Shown: piece by piece, positions 1 through 9,089 of the stretch
How positions within the stretch are numbered: position 1 is the stretch's first letter
Layout: each line of letters opens with the position of its first letter
Source of the DNA: Photobacterium piscicola
GTDB lineage: Bacteria > Pseudomonadota > Gammaproteobacteria > Enterobacterales > Vibrionaceae
Assembly: GCF_900166965.1 (NCBI RefSeq)
Contig: NZ_FUZI01000002.1
Span: forward strand, 434,001-498,000
DNA: 64,000 nt
Direction: 5' to 3'
The notes under the pieces: generated by a model
The model's database searches: none
Told to the model about the DNA's origin: nothing
Seen by the model: only the letters and a program-made list of their open reading frames with translations
Position numbers and translations under genes: made by a program

Positions 1-462
1 GGTATCGCTAAACTCACGATCTTGAACCTTATTAATATCCGCAGCTGATGCAATATCAATCAGACCCGCCAAACCAAAAACAGTATTAATCCAAAAGCGG
101 TTAAAATGGGTTAGCGCCTCTTTACCATGCAAGGTAAGTAAGCTATTTACCATCCCTGCTGGTTCATCAAGGTTTGATAAAAAGTTAGCAATACCAGTAC
201 GGGCAAATGACGGCGTGTAATTCACATAGGCGAGTGAAACAGGACGAGCAACATATGGATCTAAATAATTAAAGTTTAAATCCCACATCGCGCGGTTAAA
301 GCCTTCAAATGGATCATATACTGCATCCGCCGCAGTATTATCGCCATCAATATGATCAACAACATTTGTTGATACCGTTTGCTCAGTCGCCTTATCGGGT
401 GATTGAGCACAGCCCACCATGCCGATACTTAAAATAATTATCAGTAATAGCTTTTTATTCAA
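1..462 (-). CDS. mlaA: MlaA (VacJ) phospholipid-transport lipoprotein, partial (C-terminus outside window)
   Basis: MlaA is the outer-membrane lipoprotein of the Mla pathway, which removes misplaced phospholipids from the outer leaflet and passes them to MlaC. Only the first 154 codons are in the window; the frame is open to the left edge. The start is a TTG (MNKKLLLI) with an AGG motif about 9 nt upstream; no in-frame ATG exists before the lipobox. A lipoprotein signal ends at the cysteine of MVGC (residue 18). The family motif DPFEGFNRAMW and the following DPYVARPV segment are clear. It lies after the ccm operon, separated by a terminator, so it is probably transcribed separately. The truncation is a window edge, not a pseudogene. 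Confidence 0.93.
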   Translation of the reverse strand, partial: MNKKLLLIIILSIGMVGCAQSPDKATEQTVSTNVVDHIDGDNTAADAVYDPFEGFNRAMWDLNFNYLDPYVARPVSLAYVNYTPSFARTGIANFLSNLDEPAGMVNSLLTLHGKEALTHFNRFWINTVFGLAGLIDIASAADINKVQDREFSDT

Positions 463-482
463 AACATACACCTAATAAAAAA

Positions 483-515
483 CAGGCTGAACACAATATT
501 CAGCCTGCTTCATTC
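483..515 (-). terminator. Intrinsic terminator after ccmI
   Basis: Perfect 9-bp inverted repeat CAGGCTGAA / TTCAGCCTG (483-491 and 499-507) with a 7-nt loop. Read on the minus strand, the stem is followed by a T-rich run (TTTTTTATTA, below 483), so it fits termination of the ccm operon just before mlaA. Confidence 0.8.
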
Positions 516-533
516 ATTTTAGCAATTAATTAC

Positions 534-1823
534 TTAATATTGCTTATTAATGACAAACGCAGTTTCTCCACCCAAGGGGGTCTGGCTACTTTGACCATAC
601 CAATCGCCTTGTTTAGTCATCACGTTACCATCGCTATCAACACGTGCTTTAATGATCATTTCTGACAATGATGATAGCTGGCGTTGTGGAATCATGCTGT
701 CTTTATCCGTTAACGTTATCGTTAATGGGAATGTTGTCGACAACGGTAATTTCACAGCCGCAATCGGCATTGGTGAACCGTCAGCATCATGTACCGAAAT
801 AATAATATTACCTTGTTTTGGTAATACTACGTTTTTTCCTAACGCTATAGTAGCAGTAACTTGCTTACCTGTATCGATATTTTGCGTTTCAGTTGGTGTT
901 GTTTGTTCATCAATTGCCGTTGGATCTGGTGCAACTGTTGAACCATCAGCACCGTTAATACGCATTTTTGCACGCGCAATACTACGGGTTAGCATCGGTG
1001 TACGAGAATCCTTTGGCCCAATCAGGGTTTTCATCATCGTCCAATAATCAACAGCTTGCTGGTAATGCTTCTGCTCAAACGCATCAAATGCGAGTAATGA
1101 CAGCGCTTGAACGTTAGTGTGATCAGTCTTAATTACTTGACGTAAAATTTGACGCGCAAGCTCACTTTGACCAGGTTTGCCACTTAACATTAATGTTTGT
1201 GCATAACCTAAGCGAATAGCGGTATCAACAGGGTTAAGATCATACGCGCGTTTCATTGCCATTTCAGCCGTTGCTGCATCACGATTAGCTATCGCAATTC
1301 GACCTAACAGTAACCATCCCATAGGATCATCACCGTCTTTGTGCAATTTAGTTCGTAACGCTAAAGTAAGATCCGACATATCTTGATCAGACAGTGGCTC
1401 ATTAGCGGCGTTATCACCCATTAAACGTTGTGTTAGCTCTGGTAAGCGATTCACGGCTTGATGCCATGCTTCTACTTTAGCACTGCTACCTACAGCACCA
1501 TAAACACCATAGCAAATACCCACAATTAAAATAAGGCCAGGTACAACCATTGCAGGGCTAACATATGTTGCTTGTTGCTTTTCAGTAACAGGCAAATCAT
1601 CCAATAATGTTTGTTGTAAGTCCGTCACCATATCTTGCTGGCTATCGACTAAACCTTCTTGTGATTCTTCTTCAAGTTCATGAATACGATCTTTAAAGAA
1701 GGCTTTATTAAGCTCATCTCGGCTTGCTACATCGTCATACTCTTTGCCGATATACATCGGAATTACAAAGATGGCGATCGCAATTAAAACCAAAACAGCG
1801 GTTAAAATCCAAAACAGCGTCAT
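534..1823 (-). CDS. ccmI: Cytochrome c maturation protein CcmI
   Basis: CcmI binds apocytochrome c and presents it to the CcmF/CcmH haem-ligation machinery at the periplasmic face of the inner membrane. The 429-residue protein has an N-terminal membrane helix (residues about 3-22), a short loop, a second helix near residues 92-111, and a TPR-like periplasmic part (about residues 150-290) followed by a beta-rich C-terminal domain. It is last in the ccm operon and its ATG overlaps the ccmH stop by 4 nt (ATGA type), indicating translational coupling. Family assignment rests on architecture plus position. Confidence 0.93.
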   Translation of the reverse strand: MTLFWILTAVLVLIAIAIFVIPMYIGKEYDDVASRDELNKAFFKDRIHELEEESQEGLVDSQQDMVTDLQQTLLDDLPVTEKQQATYVSPAMVVPGLILIVGICYGVYGAVGSSAKVEAWHQAVNRLPELTQRLMGDNAANEPLSDQDMSDLTLALRTKLHKDGDDPMGWLLLGRIAIANRDAATAEMAMKRAYDLNPVDTAIRLGYAQTLMLSGKPGQSELARQILRQVIKTDHTNVQALSLLAFDAFEQKHYQQAVDYWTMMKTLIGPKDSRTPMLTRSIARAKMRINGADGSTVAPDPTAIDEQTTPTETQNIDTGKQVTATIALGKNVVLPKQGNIIISVHDADGSPMPIAAVKLPLSTTFPLTITLTDKDSMIPQRQLSSLSEMIIKARVDSDGNVMTKQGDWYGQSSQTPLGGETAFVINKQY

Positions 1824-2335
1824 TTATTTACCTTTGTCTGATTATTGGTAGCTTCAGTATCTTGCTGCGCCATTTCAGCCAACAACCCCTGCAAACGTTC
1901 CGACTCAACATCATCAAGTGGCTCATCTTTGCTTAGCTCAGTTTTTTTACGTGAGCGATAAACTAAGATGCTAAAACCAATCACAATAAAACCAATAGGA
2001 CCGGCCCATAGGATCATTGTTGATGCTGTCACTGCGGGATCGTAGGTTACGAAATTACCGTAACGTGCAATCATGTAATCAATGACTTGTTGATTGGTTT
2101 TGCCTTCTTTTAACAGCTCAAACGTCTTCATGCGCATATCTTCTGCTAAGGTCGCATTAGAATCGGCAATACTGTTATTTTGACATTTAGGACAACGTAA
2201 AGTCTCTGTTAGCTCTTGAAACTGCTTTTCTTGTGCCGGATTTTTAAAGTCGTACACATCAATGGCTGCCAATGCTGGCGCAACCATTGAAAAAGTCAGT
2301 CCAAGTGCGAACATCAAAGCAAAAAAGCGTTTCAT
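1820..2335 (-). CDS. ccmH: Cytochrome c maturation protein CcmH (thiol-disulfide component)
   Basis: CcmH reduces the CXXCH cysteines of apocytochrome c in the periplasm before haem attachment. The 171-residue protein has a signal peptide (ALA/AID boundary near residue 23), the redox motif LRCPKCQ (Cys48 and Cys51) followed by the conserved NNSIADSNA stretch, and one C-terminal membrane helix (about residues 105-125). Here CcmH and CcmI are separate proteins, unlike the fused E. coli CcmH. The start overlaps the end of ccmG by 4 nt. Confidence 0.96.
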   Translation of the reverse strand: MKRFFALMFALGLTFSMVAPALAAIDVYDFKNPAQEKQFQELTETLRCPKCQNNSIADSNATLAEDMRMKTFELLKEGKTNQQVIDYMIARYGNFVTYDPAVTASTMILWAGPIGFIVIGFSILVYRSRKKTELSKDEPLDDVESERLQGLLAEMAQQDTEATNNQTKVNK

Positions 2336-2916
2336 GATGCTTTTGCCTCCGCTTGAGTGTTGTTATTTTTTGCCTCGGCTTGTAGTTTCTTATAAAGAGG
2401 CTCAAGGGTCTTGTTCCAGTTTTCTGGATTAACATCACCCACATGGCGGTAACGAATAATACCGTTCGCATCAATTAAGAAGGTTTCAGGCGCACCATAA
2501 ACACCAAGGTCCATGCCTAACATGCCATTACCATCAAACAAAGAAATCATGTAAGGATTACCCAGCTCTTTAAGCCAGTTAATCGCTTTAGGTCGCTGAT
2601 CTTTGTAGTTTAAGCCAATGATCTTCACCCCTTGCTTCGCCAACACGTTCAAGTATTGGTGCTCAGCGTAACAAGTCGGACACCACGTCGCCCACACGTT
2701 CAATAGCAGCGGTTGACCTTTAAAAATCGTTTGCTGATATTCTTTACCCGGCTCAAATAAATCTTCAAGCTTAAAGGCAGGAACAGGCTTACCCACTAAT
2801 ACTGATTCAAGTTTTGTTGGATCATCACCAGCAGCGTTACGGCTTAGTTGGACCATAAACATCACAACTAACGCCAAAAACAATACTAAAGGAATAAATA
2901 ATAGCTTCTTATTCAT
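2332..2916 (-). CDS. ccmG: Thiol:disulfide interchange protein CcmG (DsbE)
   Basis: CcmG is a membrane-anchored thioredoxin-fold protein that passes electrons from DsbD/CcdA to CcmH and apocytochrome c. An uncleaved N-terminal anchor (residues 5-23) precedes the thioredoxin domain with active site WCPTC (Cys79, Cys82) in the setting NVWATWCPTCYAEH. The acidic/glycine loop typical of DsbE (GVYGAPETFLID, near residue 140) is present. It overlaps ccmF by 8 nt and ccmH by 4 nt within a tightly packed operon. Length (194 aa) is normal. Confidence 0.96.
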   Translation of the reverse strand: MNKKLLFIPLVLFLALVVMFMVQLSRNAAGDDPTKLESVLVGKPVPAFKLEDLFEPGKEYQQTIFKGQPLLLNVWATWCPTCYAEHQYLNVLAKQGVKIIGLNYKDQRPKAINWLKELGNPYMISLFDGNGMLGMDLGVYGAPETFLIDANGIIRYRHVGDVNPENWNKTLEPLYKKLQAEAKNNNTQAEAKAS

Positions 2917-4900
2917 TAGTTAGCTTCGCCTCCGATTTTTGATCATTTGCAGCAATATTAGCAGGCTTACGGAAACGGTAACGCTTATCGCTGATAGCAA
3001 ACGCACCACCAAGTGCCATTAAGAACGCACCCATCCACATCCAGTTAACAAATGGTTTGTAGTAAATACGTACTGCCCATGCACCGTCATTACCTAAACG
3101 CTCACCCATTGCAACGTATAAGTCACGGGTAAAGCCACTATCAATTGCCGCTTCTGTCATCATTGAACCCGCAACGGTGTAGTAACGTTTTTCAGCGTGT
3201 AGTGTTGTGATATCAATACCACGGCGGCTGATTTCAAAGTCAGCTACATAACCGTCATAGTTAGAACCATCTGCATCGCGTAAACCTGCAAAGTGGAAGT
3301 CATAACCTTTAACGTTAACTGATTGTCCTGGTGACAAACGTAAATCACGCTCAATACCGTAGTTCGATACTAACGTCATACCAATGATAGCAATCGCTAA
3401 ACCTAAATGGCCTAACATCATCGCCCAGTGGCTACGTCCTAACTTACTCAAACCTTCAAGGAAAGAGTGACGGTGGGTTGCGCGACGGTAGATTTCAACC
3501 AAGTGAAGAACAATAATCCACACTGCCATCATCACACCAACAACCGCTAACGGCTCAACCACACTTGCAGTTAAGTAAATAACCAAGAATGAGAATGGAA
3601 CGGTGAATAAACCACACCACAACATTGGTTTTGCGATTGAAGCAAAGTTATCACGTTTCCAACGAACCAGAGGACCGATACCCATTAAGAATGAGAATGG
3701 CACCATTAACCATGTAAATAGGGTATTAAAGAACGGTTCACCAATAGAAACAGAGCCTAAGCCTAATTGTTTATGAACTAATGGTAGTAACGTACCAATT
3801 AATACCACTAATAACGCAGCAACTAATAATAAGTTGTTGGCTAATAAGAAGTTTTCACGCGAGAACAATGCATAGTTACCACGAGAACGAATTTGACCAC
3901 CACGCAGTGCATAAAGCAGTAATGAACCACCAATAACCACCACTAAGAAGCCAAGAATAAACATACCGCGTGACGGATCTGACGCAAATGCGTGTACAGA
4001 AACCAACACACCAGAACGGACTAAGAACGTACCTAATAGGCTTAGTGAGAAAGCAGAAATCGCCAGTAATACTGTCCACGCTTTAAATGTACCGCGCTTT
4101 TCAGTGACTGATAATGAGTGCATTAATGCTGTACCCGCAAGCCATGGCATTAATGATGCGTTTTCAACTGGATCCCAGAACCACCAGCCGCCCCAGCCAA
4201 GTTCGTAGTAAGCCCACCACGAGCCTAGTGCGATACCTAAAGTTAGGAATGACCATGCCGCGATTGTCCACGGACGTGACCACCGTGCCCAAGCCGTATC
4301 TAAACGACCGGTCATTAGTGAGGCAATAGCAAATGAGAATGCAACAGAGAAACCAACGTAACCCATGTACAACATTGGTGGGTGAACAATTAAACCGGGA
4401 TCTTGAAGCAATGGGTTTAAGTCACGACCTTGTACTGGGAAGTCTGGCAATGTACGCAAAAATGGATTCGATGTTACGATGATAAACAGTAAGAAACCCA
4501 CTGCAACCATACCCATAACGGAAAGTACACGCGCCACTGCTTCTAGAGGCATACCACGGCTAAATCGAGCAACAGCTGCTGCCCAACCCGCTTGGATAAG
4601 TACCCATAGCATCAATGAACCTTCATGCCCGCCCCATACTGCGGTTAAACGGTAATACCATGGCAGTAAACTGGTTGAGTTACTGGCAACATACGCTACC
4701 GTAAAATCATTGCTATAGAACGACCAGCTCAAAATACCAAACGACAATGCAAGCATGCCGAATACTCCGTAGGACAGTGGACGTGCCATACGCATCATTG
4801 CTTGGTTACCAACCGTGGCACCATACAATGGGTAAATGCTGGCCAGCACCGATAGCGCTAATGCGGCTATAAGTGCGAATTGGCCTAATTCAGGGATCAT
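2909..4900 (-). CDS. ccmF: Haem lyase subunit CcmF
   Basis: CcmF is the large polytopic inner-membrane component of the cytochrome c haem lyase; it takes haem from holo-CcmE and ligates it to apocytochrome c with CcmH/CcmI. The 663-residue protein has many hydrophobic segments and the haem-handling WWD domain WGGWWFWDPVENAS (residues 236-249). Conserved segments GGHEGSLMLW (90-99) and HPPMLYMGY (173-181) carry family histidines. The last 25 residues are hydrophilic. It lies 3 nt from ccmE and overlaps ccmG, consistent with one transcript. Confidence 0.97.
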   Translation of the reverse strand: MIPELGQFALIAALALSVLASIYPLYGATVGNQAMMRMARPLSYGVFGMLALSFGILSWSFYSNDFTVAYVASNSTSLLPWYYRLTAVWGGHEGSLMLWVLIQAGWAAAVARFSRGMPLEAVARVLSVMGMVAVGFLLFIIVTSNPFLRTLPDFPVQGRDLNPLLQDPGLIVHPPMLYMGYVGFSVAFSFAIASLMTGRLDTAWARWSRPWTIAAWSFLTLGIALGSWWAYYELGWGGWWFWDPVENASLMPWLAGTALMHSLSVTEKRGTFKAWTVLLAISAFSLSLLGTFLVRSGVLVSVHAFASDPSRGMFILGFLVVVIGGSLLLYALRGGQIRSRGNYALFSRENFLLANNLLLVAALLVVLIGTLLPLVHKQLGLGSVSIGEPFFNTLFTWLMVPFSFLMGIGPLVRWKRDNFASIAKPMLWCGLFTVPFSFLVIYLTASVVEPLAVVGVMMAVWIIVLHLVEIYRRATHRHSFLEGLSKLGRSHWAMMLGHLGLAIAIIGMTLVSNYGIERDLRLSPGQSVNVKGYDFHFAGLRDADGSNYDGYVADFEISRRGIDITTLHAEKRYYTVAGSMMTEAAIDSGFTRDLYVAMGERLGNDGAWAVRIYYKPFVNWMWMGAFLMALGGAFAISDKRYRFRKPANIAANDQKSEAKLTNE

Positions 4901-4903
4901 TGA

Positions 4904-5386
4904 TCACTTACCTTGTAGTTGTTCTTCAGTGTACTGAAGTCGTTTATGGTTTATCTTCATTGCATCTGCCACTTCTGGTGGCATATATTTCTCATCGTGC
5001 TTTGCAAGCACTTCACTTGCTTTAACTGTGGTCGGGTTAATCAATACCCCCTGCGCCACAATACCTTGGCCTTCACGGAACAGATCCGGCAAAATACCAT
5101 CATAAATAACGGTAACAGAAGGACCAATATCAGCCACTTTGAATGTAATTCGTAATGATTGAGGATCACGCTTAACCGACCCTTTCACTACCATGCCACC
5201 AATACGTAACCGCTGCCCAACTTCAGGCTTAGCACCACCATCGGTCTTACCGTTAATTAATTCTGATGGCGTGTAGAATAGGTTCATATTTTGGTTAAGT
5301 GCGTATAACACCAGTCCAACCGTTGCACCGAGTCCAAGCACTAACGCCAGTACAATCACTAAACGTTTTTGACGTCTTGGGGTCAT
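4904..5386 (-). CDS. ccmE: Haem chaperone CcmE
   Basis: CcmE covalently binds haem in the periplasm and delivers it to CcmF. The 160-residue protein has one N-terminal membrane anchor (about residues 9-29) and an OB-fold domain. The haem-binding motif [12 protein letters not shown] contains His130 (covalent haem attachment) and Tyr134 (axial ligand). The TTPSEL-like patch near residue 38 is the usual start of the folded domain. Its start overlaps the ccmD stop by 4 nt. Confidence 0.97.
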   Translation of the reverse strand: MTPRRQKRLVIVLALVLGLGATVGLVLYALNQNMNLFYTPSELINGKTDGGAKPEVGQRLRIGGMVVKGSVKRDPQSLRITFKVADIGPSVTVIYDGILPDLFREGQGIVAQGVLINPTTVKASEVLAKHDEKYMPPEVADAMKINHKRLQYTEEQLQGK

Positions 5387-5589
5387 AGGGTGTTCTCCAA
5401 TTTTTTGGCTTCTTTAATACGTTGCTCACGCGCCATTTTATTGTTTATTTCTCGTAACAAACGTCGTTTAGTTGTTAAGCTCGAAAATAAAATCCATAAC
5501 ATGGATAGAAAAGAAATTGCGTAGGCACTCCAAACGTAGCCTGCGTATCCACCCATCGCAAAAAAATCATTTATAGAATCAAAATACAT
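5383..5589 (-). CDS. ccmD: Haem exporter protein CcmD
   Basis: Small single-pass membrane protein needed to release holo-CcmE from the CcmABC complex. The 68-residue sequence fits the family: [15 protein letters not shown] near the N-terminus, one hydrophobic helix (about residues 17-36), then a strongly basic, coiled cytoplasmic tail. It sits in its canonical place between ccmC and ccmE and overlaps ccmE by 4 nt. Confidence 0.94.
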   Translation of the reverse strand: MYFDSINDFFAMGGYAGYVWSAYAISFLSMLWILFSSLTTKRRLLREINNKMAREQRIKEAKKLENTL

Positions 5590-5596
5590 AGCTATC

Positions 5597-6328
5597 TCAC
5601 TTCACCAGTTTCTGTACCCAAGGGCGATGACTCTCACGTAATAGAATTTCATTACGTAACCGCACCAGCGTAACAGCCGCAAAGAAACAACCAAAACCAA
5701 GTAACATCACCAACAATGGCCATAACATATCGTTTGACATTGATGGTTTGCCAAATTTAGAAATCGTTGCACCTTGGTGTAAGGTGTTCCACCATTCAAC
5801 TGAATAGTGAATAATTGGAATATTAATCACGCCCACAATCGACAAAATCCCCGCAGCTTTTGCGGCTGTTTTGTGATCATCAAACGCGTTATACAATGCA
5901 ATAACACCAAGATATAAAAACAATAGAATCAATTCAGAGGTTAAGCGAGCATCCCAAACCCACCAAGCACCCCACATAGGCTTACCCCAAATAGCCCCTG
6001 TAATAAGAGCAATAAAGGTAAACACGGCGCCAATAGGTGCCATTGCAGCAGCAGCCATATCTGACATTCGAATTTGCCACACAAGACCAATGAAAGAAGA
6101 AATCGCCATTGTTACATAAATACTCATCGACCAAATTGCAGCGGGTACGTGAATATAAATAATCCTAAAGCTATCGCCTTGTTGATAGTCGGCGGGAACA
6201 AACAATAGTCCCCATACAGATCCCACTAAAATGGAGATCAAAGCGATAATAGAAAACCAAGGCAACAACTTACCGCATAGACGGTAGGTGTTTTCTGCTT
6301 TAGCGTAAGGATGTAGCCACTTCCACAT
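5597..6328 (-). CDS. ccmC: Haem exporter/haem-handling protein CcmC
   Basis: CcmC is the six-helix membrane protein that loads haem onto CcmE. It shows the WWD domain WGAWWVWDARLTS (residues 119-131) and the two periplasmic histidines expected to ligate haem (His60 in IYIHVPAA, His174 in PIIHYSVEWW). Length 243 aa is typical. It is separated from ccmB by 118 nt in which I see no gene or clear promoter, so the operon probably continues. Confidence 0.97.
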   Translation of the reverse strand: MWKWLHPYAKAENTYRLCGKLLPWFSIIALISILVGSVWGLLFVPADYQQGDSFRIIYIHVPAAIWSMSIYVTMAISSFIGLVWQIRMSDMAAAAMAPIGAVFTFIALITGAIWGKPMWGAWWVWDARLTSELILLFLYLGVIALYNAFDDHKTAAKAAGILSIVGVINIPIIHYSVEWWNTLHQGATISKFGKPSMSNDMLWPLLVMLLGFGCFFAAVTLVRLRNEILLRESHRPWVQKLVK

Positions 6329-6446
6329 AATGCTCTCAACTTATAATCAATAATAAATACGTCACTGAGAGCAACATCATCACTCTCGCATTCTTCACTG
6401 CGCTCCCCTCTTTTGAGGCCGACGCATTAAAGAAAAAATTCATTGG

Positions 6447-7115
6447 TTAATGGACACTGATCCTTAGTGCTGCGGCAACAGCAAAAGGAGCTAAGGTCAA
6501 CGATCCCACTAACATCGCGCCCATAATGGCTAATTGGCCATCATAAGCCATGCCTAAACTTGCCGCCTCAATCGCAGAGGTGGCGAATATAAGCACAGGT
6601 ATATATAAAGGCAGTATGAGTAAGCTCAATAAAACGCCACCTTTTCGTAATCCAACCGTTAATGCCATGCCAATTGCGCCCAAAAAGCTCAATGTTGGCG
6701 TACCAATCAGCAACGTTAATAATACCGCGATCCAAGTATGTAAATTAAGTGACAATAAAATCGCCAATAACGGGCTAATAAGAATCAACGGTAATCCAGT
6801 CAACAACCAATGCGCGACCATTTTAGCAAAAGCGGCAACGGATAATGGCGTTGGCATGAGCAACATTTGCTCTAATGAACCATCTAAAAAATCATCACGG
6901 AACAACCGTTCCATCGACAGCAATGCTGCTAATAATGCAGCTACCCATATAATACCTGGGGCGATACGGGCTAATAAGTTAGGCTCAGGGCCAATACCTA
7001 ATGGAAACAACGTAATAACAATAATAAAAAACCACAGCGGATTAAAAATATCCGCTTGTCGACGATAAGCAATTAACAACTCACGACGAATAATTTGCAT
7101 AAGGGTGTTAAGCAT
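6447..7115 (-). CDS. ccmB: Haem exporter membrane subunit CcmB
   Basis: CcmB is the transmembrane partner of the CcmA ATPase in the CcmABCD complex, which uses ATP to release haem-loaded CcmE. The 222-residue protein is very hydrophobic with about six membrane segments; the cytoplasmic SMERLFRDDFLDGSLEQ stretch (about residues 67-83) is characteristic. It lies 8 nt downstream of ccmA. A long antisense reading frame on the plus strand (6550-7068) is a shadow of its codon pattern. Confidence 0.96.
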   Translation of the reverse strand: MLNTLMQIIRRELLIAYRRQADIFNPLWFFIIVITLFPLGIGPEPNLLARIAPGIIWVAALLAALLSMERLFRDDFLDGSLEQMLLMPTPLSVAAFAKMVAHWLLTGLPLILISPLLAILLSLNLHTWIAVLLTLLIGTPTLSFLGAIGMALTVGLRKGGVLLSLLILPLYIPVLIFATSAIEAASLGMAYDGQLAIMGAMLVGSLTLAPFAVAAALRISVH

Positions 7116-7123
7116 TATTGTTA

Positions 7124-7771
7124 TTATCCTAGCTTAATTTTTCTTAAACGGTCACTATCGACAAACATGTCTTGGTGAGTGGTTAACAACACCATTCCTC
7201 CACGCTCTGCATGGGATAAAAACAGCGCTTCAAGCACTTTTACACCTTGTTTATCTATTGCTGTTAATGGCTCATCAAGTACCCATAATTTATGATTACT
7301 TAGCCATAATCGAGCCAAAGCAACCCGACGTTGTTGACCCGCAGATAGCTGTCCGGCACTAATATCTTCACGGCCAGCTAAACCAACATGTGCCAACGCC
7401 TGCCATAGTGCATCATCACCACTTACTTTAGGTGTTCCTTTGAGATCGGAGCCTTGTTCACAGGTATGCATTGCCTGAAAAAAAGCCAAGTTCTCAAAGG
7501 CCGTAAGCTCTCGCTTTACGCCTGTTTGGTGACCTAAAAATAATAGAGCTTGATGATAATCCTCACGTGCAGTCGCAATATTTTCATTACACCACAGCAC
7601 ATCACCACTATCTGGGTAGCCTAAACCAGCAATAATCCTTAATAAGGTCGTCTTGCCTGCACCGTTTGGACCTTCAATTTGAACTAACTCACCACTTGAA
7701 ATAGTGAAGTTTAATTCATCAAATAATACGCGTTCATCACGAACACAGCTCAAATTTGCTACTGACAACAT
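7124..7771 (-). CDS. ccmA: Haem exporter ATP-binding subunit CcmA
   Basis: ABC-transporter ATPase of the CcmABCD complex. Residues follow the standard order: Walker [10 protein letters not shown] (34-42), signature [14 protein letters not shown], Walker B LWVLDEP. The start is set at the ATG at 7771 (MLSVANLSC), giving 215 aa of normal length with an AGGA motif about 11 nt upstream; an in-frame extension to 7828 exists but adds 19 residues with no family resemblance. It is first in the minus-strand ccm operon and divergent from the FliK-like gene at 7877. Confidence 0.96.
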   Translation of the reverse strand: MLSVANLSCVRDERVLFDELNFTISSGELVQIEGPNGAGKTTLLRIIAGLGYPDSGDVLWCNENIATAREDYHQALLFLGHQTGVKRELTAFENLAFFQAMHTCEQGSDLKGTPKVSGDDALWQALAHVGLAGREDISAGQLSAGQQRRVALARLWLSNHKLWVLDEPLTAIDKQGVKVLEALFLSHAERGGMVLLTTHQDMFVDSDRLRKIKLG

Positions 7772-7876
7772 AAAATGATGTATCCTAGGTGTCACAAAAT
7801 AGCCGCATAGTACCACAATGGCTAACAAATTGACTAAACTGCTCAGCTTCTTAATCGTTAACTAACGTAAGTAAAT

Positions 7877-8740
7877 GTGAAACAAATGCAAATAAAAACA
7901 TTACCTAATATGCCTGCGTTTTTAGAAAAACTTTCGACAATTGAAACAGTTAACGTAACGTCTAAACCTTCACATTTAGAATCACTACCAATAATTGCTA
8001 CCAACCACTCAAAATTTATATCTCAACTGCCGCAATTATTATTATCTATGAATAGCTTGCAACGATTAGTTACAAATTTATTGATTCCGTTAAACTTAGG
8101 TACAGTTAAGTCACCCCATTCAACGCCTCACGTACTTCAACAGTTATTTAACCAATTATTATTGCCGAATAACCAAGCAACATTAATTACATGGTTACAG
8201 CACAATACCGGTCATCAGACCTTGGCCACCTTATTACAGCAACTGTCACAGCCCTCAAGCCTACTTAATCAATGGTTGGGCCAACTAGGTCCTGAACAGC
8301 AACAAGAGTTCAGCGCATTGTTACGTCTTGCAGGTGAACAACGAGGACCTGAAAATCAACGTTCACCCGATAATAACAATATCCATCTACAGTGGGTGCA
8401 AGACAACGGCCAAACAGTATTACTACAAATAAACAATCGTTCACAAAAGAAAACAAATGCTGTTAAGAATAACAATAGTCAATGGACCGTCAAATTGAGT
8501 TTACCTATTGGTGCAATAGATATTATGAATGTTATCGCTTGTTGGCATCAACAACAGTTGAGTACATGCTTTGAATGCTCCAATAAAACGTTATTACATC
8601 ATATTGAACGGGGAACGCCTTATTTAATTTCACGATTACAACAATTAGGTATAAATAGCACACCACCCCAATATAAACTGGCACCTCCCCAGCAACAGCA
8701 TCAGCCAGCTGTCGCATCTGGTCTTTCAATAAAGGTGTAA
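7877..8740 (+). CDS. FliK-like protein (second flagellar hook-length-control-type protein)
   Basis: The 287-residue protein is rich in Gln, Leu and Asn with no signal peptide or membrane helix. Its C-terminal part (about residues 170-265) has the pattern of the FliK C-terminal domain: WTVKLSLPIGAIDIMNV, then an amphipathic stretch and a helix of the LISRLQQLGI type. This resembles FliK, which senses hook length and flips FlhB, but the real fliK lies at 27340-28749. The start is GTG at 7877 or ATG at 7886; neither has a strong ribosome site. It lies 16 nt upstream of the FlhB-C homologue, with which it probably works. Exact function unknown. Confidence 0.7.
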   Translation: MKQMQIKTLPNMPAFLEKLSTIETVNVTSKPSHLESLPIIATNHSKFISQLPQLLLSMNSLQRLVTNLLIPLNLGTVKSPHSTPHVLQQLFNQLLLPNNQATLITWLQHNTGHQTLATLLQQLSQPSSLLNQWLGQLGPEQQQEFSALLRLAGEQRGPENQRSPDNNNIHLQWVQDNGQTVLLQINNRSQKKTNAVKNNNSQWTVKLSLPIGAIDIMNVIACWHQQQLSTCFECSNKTLLHHIERGTPYLISRLQQLGINSTPPQYKLAPPQQQHQPAVASGLSIKV

Positions 8741-8756
8741 TAACAAAAGGTATGGT

Positions 8757-9068
8757 ATGACAAACAAAACAACGCCGAATGCTCAACAAGCTATCGCACT
8801 GCGTTATGATGGTGAGCAAGCTCCTTATGTCGCCGCTAAAGGTTATGATAAATTAGCACAGCACATAATTGAGCAAGTAAAACAGCAAGGCGGCTTAATT
8901 CATCAAGATCCCATACTCGCACAGTATCTCAATAGTTTTGATCTCAATGATCATATACCGCAGGAATTGTATTTGATTATTGCCGAACTCATTGCATTTT
9001 CATGGTATCTAAACGGCAAAACCCCTCCGGGATGGGAAGGGTTTGAAAATATTGATATTACGGCATAG
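8757..9068 (+). CDS. Stand-alone FlhB C-terminal domain protein (FhlX/YlqH-like)
   Basis: A 103-residue protein matching the cytoplasmic C-terminal half of the export switch FlhB, without the membrane part. The segment AIALRYDGEQAPYVAAKGYD aligns with SVALRYD...APVVIAKGGD in the FlhB of this window (from about residue 274). The NPxH autocleavage site is absent: TPNAQQ stands where FlhB has TNPEHF, so the protein looks like a pre-cleaved FlhB fragment. The second ATG of the local cluster is used; AAAAGG precedes it by 6 nt. In B. subtilis a similar fragment can partly replace the cleaved FlhB domain (family knowledge). It pairs with the FliK-like gene upstream. Confidence 0.85.
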   Translation: MTNKTTPNAQQAIALRYDGEQAPYVAAKGYDKLAQHIIEQVKQQGGLIHQDPILAQYLNSFDLNDHIPQELYLIIAELIAFSWYLNGKTPPGWEGFENIDITA

Positions 9069-9089
9069 TTCAATATTTAGAACGAGGCA

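Noticed and set aside
1..462. mlaA as a truncated pseudogene
   Set aside because: The frame is open to the window edge with intact motifs; the cut is the window border. The same applies to wecA at the right end.
6550..7068. A 172-codon open frame antisense to ccmB
   Set aside because: Antisense shadow of a hydrophobic membrane protein gene; no similarity or start signal.
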